DNA of 64,000 bases from Amblyomma americanum (Eukaryota; Arthropoda; Arachnida; Ixodida; Ixodidae): assembly GCF_052857255.1 (NCBI RefSeq), contig NC_135505.1:61113149-61177148 (forward strand), given 5' to 3'. Below are positions 57,617 through 64,000 of this stretch, one piece after another. The notes under the pieces are model-generated. The model was not told the origin of the DNA. It saw only the letters and a list, made by a program, of their open reading frames with translations, and did no database searches. Each line of letters opens with the position of its first letter. Position 1 is the stretch's first letter. Made by a program: the position numbers and the translations under genes.

Positions 57617-57983
57617 GGGCTCCGACCGTACCTCGGAGCGCACCAGCGACAAGAGCAGCGACAAAAACGCGTCGCGCGCCTCGCCCATCTGGTCGGCGAG
57701 CACCTCGGGGCGCGAATGGACCGGCAGTGGCGCCCCTGGCGGAGGCATCGGCGGTGGCCTGCGCCTGCTCCTGCTGGGTGACGACGGCGACTCGTGGGCG
57801 TGCGTGTACGCCGTGCTGGCCTTCGTCACCGTCGCCAGTGTCGCCATGATTGTGGCGGCCGTCATCTCCCCGGAGACGGTGCGCAAGGTCTTCGCCTTTC
57901 TGCTCAACATGGACTCCGCCGTGGTCGTGGCTGCGGCCGCCAGAGCTGCCGACGCGTCCAACGGCGAACGCCGGGATGCGTGA
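57617..57983 (+). CDS. Terminal exon 5: transmembrane C-terminus
   Basis: The acceptor GTGTCGCAG ends at 57616. The first G completes the Lys codon left by exon 4 (phase 2). The exon then encodes 121 residues to TGA at 57981-57983. It starts GSDRTSERTSDKSSDKNASR (Ser/Thr/Asp-rich), passes a Gly-rich stretch (GAPGGGIGGG), and reaches a hydrophobic segment of about 23 residues (ACVYAVLAFVTVASVAMIVA and on), which predicts one membrane span. A second, weaker hydrophobic patch (VFAFLLNMDSAVVVAAAARA) follows before a polar end, NGERRDA. AATAAA lies at 58078-58083, about 95 nt past the stop. An alternative frame is open but ends at 57849 and has no hydrophobic segment. GC-rich, strongly coding-like. 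Family unknown. Confidence 0.6.
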
Positions 57984-58206
57984 ACACACTCCCATTTGCG
58001 ATGTTTTGCAATTCATTATCCTTGTTATAATTAGTTTACGTTTTACCGAAGGAGCAATACATAATAGGGGGCAGCAAAATAAATGTATAAATAATAATAG
58101 CAGACGCAGGTTATTTAAACGTATTGTAATAAATAAGCAAAAAATAAAACAAAGGGGCTTGTTTCGGAAACTATGAGAATTATCTTCCGTTTGAATTTTG
58201 TGGCAT

Positions 58207-58240
58207 CCGCCCCGGTGGCTCAGTGGTTAGTGCGTTTGTC
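58207..58240 (+). repeat. SINE head fragment
   Basis: CCGCCCCGGTGGCTCAGTGG then TTAGTGCGTTTGTC is a 34-nt tRNA-like head. It abuts a complete SINE in the opposite orientation. Confidence 0.8.
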
Positions 58241-58544
58241 TAATGATAATAATTGCTTTTTGGGGAAAGGAAATGGCGCAGTATCTGTCTCATATATCGT
58301 TGGACGCCTGAACCGCGCAGTAAAGCAAACGATAAAGGAGGTAGTGAAAGAAGAAAGAGGTGCCGTAGTGGAGGGCTCCGGAATAATTTTGACTACCTGG
58401 GGATCTTTAACGTGCACTGACATCGCACAGTACATCGGCTTCTAGGATTTCGCCTTCATCAAAATTCGACCGCCGCGGCCGGGATCGAACCCGCGTCTTT
58501 CGGGCCAGCAGTCGGGCGCCATAACCACTCAGCCACCGCGGCGG
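58241..58544 (-). repeat. tRNA-derived SINE, full length
   Basis: The minus strand runs from CCGCCGCGGTGGCTGAGTGG through GGGTTCGATCCCGGCCGCGG, CGTTAAAGATCCCCAGGTAG and GGCGCGGTTCAGGCGTCC-like motifs to a TTATTATCATTA tail. Confidence 0.9.
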
Positions 58545-58567
58545 CGCACCGTCCTTTCGTGACTGTG

Positions 58568-58623
58568 TGTGTGACACACACACACACACACATACATACA
58601 TACATACATACATACATACATAC

Positions 58624-58700
<77 letters not shown>
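58568..58700. repeat. Compound microsatellite (CA)n(CATA)n(TA)n
   Basis: Three consecutive simple arrays. Tyr-Ile and His-Thr reading frames through them are artefacts. Confidence 0.97.
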
Positions 58701-58703
<3 letters not shown>

Positions 58704-58749
58704 AAAAGTCTTCCCAGAAATTTCTAGTGCAGAAAAGGGGCACACGAAC

Positions 58750-59317
58750 GGAAACAAAGATTTATTTACGACTTTCGGCCGGGGCCCAGCCTTCGTCAGG
58801 TAATGCACAAAGCATCTGTGCTTGGTCCTTAAATACCTGTCCTACGAAAAGGCATGTGACCAGCCACTAATATCTGATTACAATGTAATAAAATGCGCAT
58901 GGCGTCCTAAGTGACGCACAGTGATGAGGCTTACAGGCTTTCGGAGTTGACACGTGCTCCTCGCAAGTAAAAATAGCATAGGAAAAATTTTCTCTGGGGC
59001 ATGCGGAAAGCAAAAATAAATAACCCGCATTGCGGCGTTGAAGGCATGACACCGAAACACACGGCCAGTCACTTCGCCATCTGATAAACAATGAGATTAA
59101 ACAAAGAAAGAGTACACGGGGCATAGATGGTACAGTACACAGGTATTCTAATAATTGGCACGTGTTGGGCTCGAGTCCTGCACATTTGAGATACAAAAAA
59201 AGAGCAAAGGAGTAAGACAAGCTTGTACAAACATGCTAAACAGTACTGCATGGATAGCACAGAAAATCAGGTGCAAGAAAAGGCAATCATCAGCACGTGT
59301 TGCATTACTCGCTACTT
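58750..59317 (-). mobile_element. Penelope-like element: terminal region
   Basis: On the minus strand CTGACGAAGGC...GGCCGAAAGTCG occurs at 58764-58798, within TTTATTTACGACTTTCGGCC on the plus strand. This resembles the terminal (pLTR-like) segment of Penelope-like elements, which can carry hammerhead-type ribozymes. Limits are uncertain. Confidence 0.5.
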
Positions 59318-60000
59318 TCAGAGGAAAGATATTATCCCGGGGTTTTCATTCAAACCAGACGTGAGTGCTCTGAATTTGAAAATTAGGAGATTCTCGAACA
59401 TCTCTGCCATGATGAGATTTGAAGCCAAATTCAAGTATTGTGGCTGCAGTGTTATCACATGAGTGGCCGGGAGTCGCGACATGTCTTGAGAGCGAAGATT
59501 AGGAAGGGTATTGGCATGTGATCGGTGGTTATTGAATCGCAACCTGAAGGTTAGCTCAGTCTGTCCGATGTACTGCAGCTTACACACACCGCATTCGAGA
59601 AGATAGATAACATTGATGCTGTCGCAAGTGAAATTCCATTTTATTTTACAGTAAAAGTCTGACCTAGTACTTCTTGCCAATGTGGTAGTGGTCATATGAG
59701 TGCATACCTTACAACGCGGTTTTTTGCAAGGGCGGCAGCCTGTTGGAGAGAGGTTAGTTGTTTTTCATGAAGTTAGCATGTCGCGCAGGTTCCGTGACCT
59801 ACGGTATACGCTACGCGGGGTGGCTGTAGAAGGATTCGTGTCAGGCGGCTGCTCTGCATAAGAATATTGTGATGTTTCCTGAAGATGCCGTTAACATCGG
59901 GCTTTGATGCACAATGGGTTAGCACTAAAGTGGGGTTTGATGGCCGTTCCACGTGTTTATCAGAACGACGGATTTCCTTGCGGTCCATTGCATCTGCGCG
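59318..60000 (-). pseudogene. Penelope-like element: GIY-YIG endonuclease and linker
   Basis: The frame at 59695-59318 contains VIYLLECGVCKLQYIGQTEL followed by FRLRFNNHRSH. This is the CCHH-type GIY-YIG nuclease that distinguishes Penelope-like elements from LINEs. Tyr-Ile-Gly, the preceding Val-Ile-Tyr and the Cys-x2-Cys-like spacing are seen. Upstream, 59988-59773 gives the linker NPTLVLTHCASKPDVNGIFR and LLQPPRVAYT. A frame break separates linker and nuclease. Confidence 0.8.
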
Positions 60001-60002
60001 TT

Positions 60003-61300
60003 CTATTGCGTCGTCAGTAGTTTGCGGTGGGTATCTTTGTCTTGTAAGAGCATTTCGCAGTTTCCCACAGTTGTCAGCAATGCGGGAATCGTATGAACGA
60101 ATCTTTTCAAAGCGAAGTGCATGGCTATATGGTATACTATAGTCTTACAGTGCCTCGCATGGCTACTTTGGAAATGCAGGTATTGATGGCTGTCGGTCGG
60201 TTTCCTATAAAGCTTAGTTGTGAGTTTGGTGCCATACAAAGATACTGTTACGTCCAAAAAATTAATGACATCGAGTATGACTCCGTCAAAGTAATTGAAG
60301 GGTGAACGTTATTAAATGCTGCTATGAAAGATATAAGTTCTGATTCGCCGTGCTGCCAGGTGAGAAAATATCTATGTAGCGCTTGTAATAAAAGGGTTTT
60401 AAGCTACAACTGCCAAGGAGTTTGCCCTCAAGTAATCCCATAAAAATATTTGCATAATTCTGGCCTATTTTTGTCCCCATTGAGGTACAGCTCACTTGTA
60501 CAAAATGATCGCCATTGAATTCAAAATTATTTAATTGGAGAATTAGCCTCAAGAGTGGATGTATCGGCCACCTTGTCGAAACTTATATCATCGTACGTGT
60601 CAAGTACAGTGCGAATACCATCTTCATGTGGAATATTAGTATAAAGAGAAGCTACATCCATGGTCACAAGTAGCGAACCATGAGGGACATCAATGTCAAT
60701 AATATCTGTTAAGAAATGGTTGGTGTCTTTCAGGTAAGATGGAAATGTGGGTGGGATAATGTTGATTAAACTGTCAACATAGCGGGACAAGGGATCAGTG
60801 ACCGTTCCAATGCCTTAGTCTATGGGACGGCCGGGATTGTCAGGTTTATGTATTTTAGGTAAAAGATAAAATCTGCCTGCAATTGGACTCATATGTACTA
60901 GTGATTGTTTTGCTTTTTCAAAAAGTTTTCCATCTTTCACAAGCTGTCCTATACTATCTATTATTATTTCTTTAAATTTGTCCGTAGGGTCAGCATCCAT
61001 TAATCGTTTATAAAACGTGGTGTCATTAAGCTGTCTTTCTGCCTCAGCAATATATTTGGTCTTGTCCGTGACTACCACTGCGCCACCTTTGTCTGCGGGC
61101 TCGATAACTATTTCAAGGCGATTCTGCAGTGACTCAATTGCTCTCGTTTCATCTGTAGCGAAGTTATGCCTGAAAGAGGAACGCTTTTAATACATTTTTA
61201 GAATATCCTGTCGCACAGCGGACGTGTATAGATCGAGGTATTTGTCCCGTTGACAGGGTGGGCTCCATTGACGATGTGATGGCATATCAGTAGACGCGAG
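60003..61300 (-). pseudogene. Penelope-like element: reverse transcriptase, frameshifted
   Basis: Minus-strand pieces in order: DKYLDLYTSAVRQDILK; PADKGGAVVVTDKTKYIAEA; FYLLPKIHKPDNPGRPID; VTMDVASLYTNIPHEDGI (motif A); FEFNGDHFVQVSCTSMGTKI (motif B); the catalytic region YYKRYID; and TKLYRKPTDSHQYLHFQSSH. In the catalytic region one of the two Asp codons of the expected Tyr-Ile-Asp-Asp is missing, and a 1-nt loss follows, so the enzyme is dead. More shifts lie near 60810, 60540 and 60260. The 5' end is near 61300. PLEs prime at nicked or telomeric ends, and this copy is a fossil. Confidence 0.85.
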
Positions 61301-61485
61301 CCGTTTTCCAAATCACTAGCTGGAATTCGTTATAACCACCCGTCGCTGGACAGAAGTTCAAACCGCGCGAGAGCACAGCAGTTTCTGCGAGTTCATTTTT
61401 ATTCAACATTAAGCTGGGACGTGCACATAAATAACTTTTCCATAAAACTTTCCTGCATCGCTGGTGCAGTATCACGCTGTCGTAG
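61301..61485. other. No gene recognised
   Basis: Short gap between the Penelope-like element and the next LINE fragment. Confidence 0.35.
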
Positions 61486-62280
61486 CTTGCTTCTATTATC
61501 AGTCAAGCTTCTTCATATATAATGCCCTCTTTAACTCTCACTTAGCATATTGTTCTTTAGTTTAGAGGACAACCACGAGATCAAATTTAAACAAGCTTGC
61601 AGTTATTCACAAGAATATTGCCCGTTGCATCGCAAATATTGCACCTTTGTCATCTTGTAAAGAATCCTTTTCCTCCCTTAACATTATTCCCGTAGACAGC
61701 CTACACGACTTTCGTTTATTACAGGCAGCCTGCTACTCCTCCCCACAACTAAAAAGCACTATAGCATTGTTGGCGTCTTTAAAACAGCGCATTACCAATT
61801 CAAACAGAAACACAAGAAACAGAGACAAATGGGCAATCCCGCGCTTTCGCACTTTCTATAAACATCAGTCCTTGACCCATAACCTTCCTGTTGCGCTCAG
61901 CAAACACTATTCTATTCATGAATACAGTGTCAAGCATGCTGCATTCCTATTTTGCTAATATACGATTTCTACTGCTGTTTTTGTTCTGTTAGCGAAATTT
62001 CAAATTGAATTGCACATTGATGTTATTACTCTTTTGTTGTCTTGCTTTGTGTCAGATCTTTTTTTGTGATATGCATCATGTATGCTAAATGCTGTGTGTG
62101 TGCTATGGAAATAGTATAGATAAGTTTCGTTCGTGAACTTTTTGGGTGAATATTTATTTATCTATTTTTGTAAACAAACGCTATTGCTATGTATTGGGTC
62201 TCCTGGGCCTAGTCAAGCTCATAGGTTTTAGCTCAGGAGACCTTTCCAATTTCTGGAAAAATAAAATATGCATGTATGTA
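61486..62280 (+). pseudogene. LINE RT C-terminal fragment and 3' UTR
   Basis: Two frames give NALFNSHLAYCSLVW and NKLAVIHKNIARCIANIAPL, then KESFSSLNIIPVDSLHDFRL and SKHYSIHEYSVKHAAFLF. This is the thumb/C-terminal part of a CR1/Jockey-type RT. A frameshift lies near 61640. The 3' UTR ends AATAAAATATGCATGTATGT near 62280, beyond a short inverted repeat GTCTCCTGGGC / GCTCAGGAGAC. Confidence 0.7.
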
Positions 62281-62506
62281 TTTAACTCACTGTTAACCAC
62301 ATTTTAATTACGTGTACAAAACTAGAAAAACTGAGTAAAAAAACATTTCACAACATTCTACAATGAATACATCCCATTGTACCCCAAGTTGCTTTTAGGT
62401 GGTTAAGCACGGGTTGATTTTTCAGGTATTGTTAAGTTTCTTAGAGAATCCAATGCTATAAACAAACTCTAGCTATAAAAACCGTAACTTTTAACAAAAA
62501 CATTAC
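62281..62506. other. No gene recognised
   Basis: Short AT-rich spacer before the SINE. Confidence 0.35.
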
Positions 62507-62820
62507 CCGCCGCGGTGGCTCAGTGGTTAGGGCGCTGGACTACTGATCCGGAGTGCCCGAATTCGAACCCGACCACGGCGGCTGCGTTTTTATGGAGGCA
62601 AAACGCAAATGCGCCCGTGTGCTGCACGATGTCAGTGCAAGTTAAAGATCCCCAGGTGGCCGAAATTATTCCGGAGCCCTCCACTACGGCACCTCATTCT
62701 TACTTTCTTGTTTCACTCCCTCCTATATCCCTTCCCTTACGGCGCGGTTCAGGTGTCCAGCGATATATGAGACAGATACTGCGCCATTTCCTTTCCCCAA
62801 AAAAACAATTATTATTATTT
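62507..62820 (+). repeat. tRNA-derived SINE, reference full-length copy
   Basis: It starts CCGCCGCGGTGGCTCAGTGG (A box), then a B box AATTCGAACCCGACCACGGC, body motifs TGCGCCCGTGTGCTGC, GTTAAAGATCCCCAGGTGGC, GGAGCCCTCCACTACGGCAC, CTTACGGCGCGGTTCAGGTG and ATATATGAGACAGATACTGC, and an (ATT)n tail. Pol III-type transcription and LINE-driven retrotransposition are expected of such SINEs. Subtypes in the window differ in the 3' half. Confidence 0.95.
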
Positions 62821-64000
62821 TCGTCCCGTCATCCTGGGACTGGAGTGATCTAGCACAGGACACCGTGCATCATATCAACGCCATCCATTTTAAGAAAGCT
62901 ATCAAGACCACTGTTGTTGAACTGCAACGCCCATACCTCATTTAGTGCCCCATACCAGGGGCCTTTGATGTATCGAATACAATAAAAAAATAAAATATGT
63001 TAACGGTGGCTTAGCTTTCGTTAAACCGAGGGAGAAGCAGCAGCTCCACGGTGGTTTAGCCTGGCAGACTTGTCATGCTTCAGCGCAAAGGTGGGGCGCA
63101 GGCAATGCCTACAGCGCCGGCCAGGGTAGGCCGAACAGGACTATGGCTCTGACTGCTAGGCGTCTCCGCCGCTCCTATTATGCTCGCCTTAAGGCGTCAC
63201 GTCAGGGCCTAGCACGTGAACACTGCATGTCGACTTCGTTCCTAGTCGCGCCGGCGCTGTTTCCGTTATGTACTCGGTTAAACGGTACTGAGGGGAAATT
63301 GAAGTTGGCTTGTATCGTTAGAATACCAGCTCCTGATCACAAAGACGCCCCTCTTACTGAAAACAAAGCTCCTGTAAGGTAGACAATAGCAAGAACCAAA
63401 ATACAGGTATCGCCGCCACAGGCCAATCTCTCGAGTGAAAGCGTGATGACGCCATAGGATGAGACGCCACCTTGGAGAAATTTTCCTTCCTCCATGGATG
63501 CCATGAATCTCTGAGGCTGACAAAAGAAAGTTGCATCGTTCAGTATTGAAGTAAGTTTTCTTTTGAAACCAATAGTGCACTTTTATCACTCAAGGAAGAC
63601 GGACAAAAGACAACCTGAATTTTGGAAGCAAAGAAAACCGATGATTGGCGGCGCCACAGGCGACCACGAGAGTGTAGGTTTTTATGGCGCTTCGCGTCTA
63701 TGAGCTTCACGTGACCCGTGGTTTTGTTTTTGATCCGCCTCGATTTGCAAGCGCCGAACAGCAGAGGAACGCCAAGTGACGTTTCAAGTGTTGGTTAACC
63801 ATTGAAGGAGCCTGTTAAGGGTGGTCAGATGATCGCCACGGTCGATGAGAAACTATGATGGCACGATGGTCGGTGATCGTACAAGGCAGCCCTTGTGTAT
63901 TCGCACGCTCGCCGGGCGAAACATTAACCGTTGTGCCAGTCAACTTCAAACTACTTAACGGAAATTGTTTAGTAGGGACGGGGGACAAAATACAAGGCAG
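62821..64000. other. No gene recognised; dispersed repeat at 63001-63060
   Basis: GGTGGCTTAGCTTTCGTTAA at 63005 and GGTGGTTTAGCCTGG at 63050 match the start of the repeat at 28055. No supported gene follows to the window end. Confidence 0.4.

Noticed and set aside
57604..57849. Arg/Pro/Ala-rich alternative frame in exon 5
   Set aside because: It does not match the splice phase from exon 4 and lacks the hydrophobic segment. It is a GC-rich shadow frame.

Overview
The window looks like intergenic/intronic DNA of an arthropod nuclear genome, most probably a hard tick (Ixodidae). It has no operons or prokaryotic gene spacing. Its few host exons have canonical GT/AG borders and are separated by introns of many kilobases. 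Most recognisable sequence is decayed non-LTR retrotransposon, a Penelope-like element, tRNA-derived SINEs, terminal-inverted-repeat MITEs and long (AT)n arrays. The tick assignment rests on recalled repeat and LINE protein patterns (I-like, RTE and CR1-like elements, and a tRNA-SINE whose head reads CCGCGGTGGCTCAGTGGTTA). No database search was possible.

Host genes. Five plus-strand exons (2423-2625, 13627-13753, 21553-21699, 30215-30345, 57617-57983) join with matching splice phases (2, 0, 0, 2) into one open frame of about 324 residues. The predicted product has a long Lys/Pro/Ser/Thr-rich N-terminal part and a hydrophobic membrane-spanning segment near its C-terminus. A stop codon and an AATAAA follow. 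I do not recognise the family. A second plus-strand gene or pseudogene lies inside the last intron: a coiled-coil exon (43595-43729), a linker exon (46366-46443) and an exon resembling a BEN domain (50044-50262) that carries a 1-nt frameshift. A micro-exon and a terminal exon near 52.2 and 53.7 kb may also belong to it.

Layout. 1-2 kb: ends of two or three LINEs and a Gypsy-type gag fragment. 2-13 kb: exon 1, then an intron with a LINE nested in a dispersed repeat, SINEs, a minisatellite and an RNase H-bearing LINE end. 14-21 kb: exon 2, a large palindromic MITE, a decayed RTE fragment split by a SINE with clear target-site duplications, and exon 3. 23-27.5 kb: a nearly complete but frameshifted CR1-like LINE whose ORF1 carries a 2A-like peptide. 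30 kb: exon 4. 31-35 kb: (AT)n arrays and a 290-bp inverted repeat carrying tRNA-like cloverleaves. 35.7-40.9 kb: two LINEs, one with an intact 807-codon RTE ORF. 41-55 kb: MITEs, a 115-bp hairpin and the BEN-like gene. 57-62.8 kb: terminal exon, SINEs, a Penelope-like element with a hammerhead-like motif, and a LINE end.

No ribosomal RNA, CRISPR array, viral genome or toxin gene was seen. Exon predictions rest on splice signals, phase and coding character only; no transcript evidence was available.
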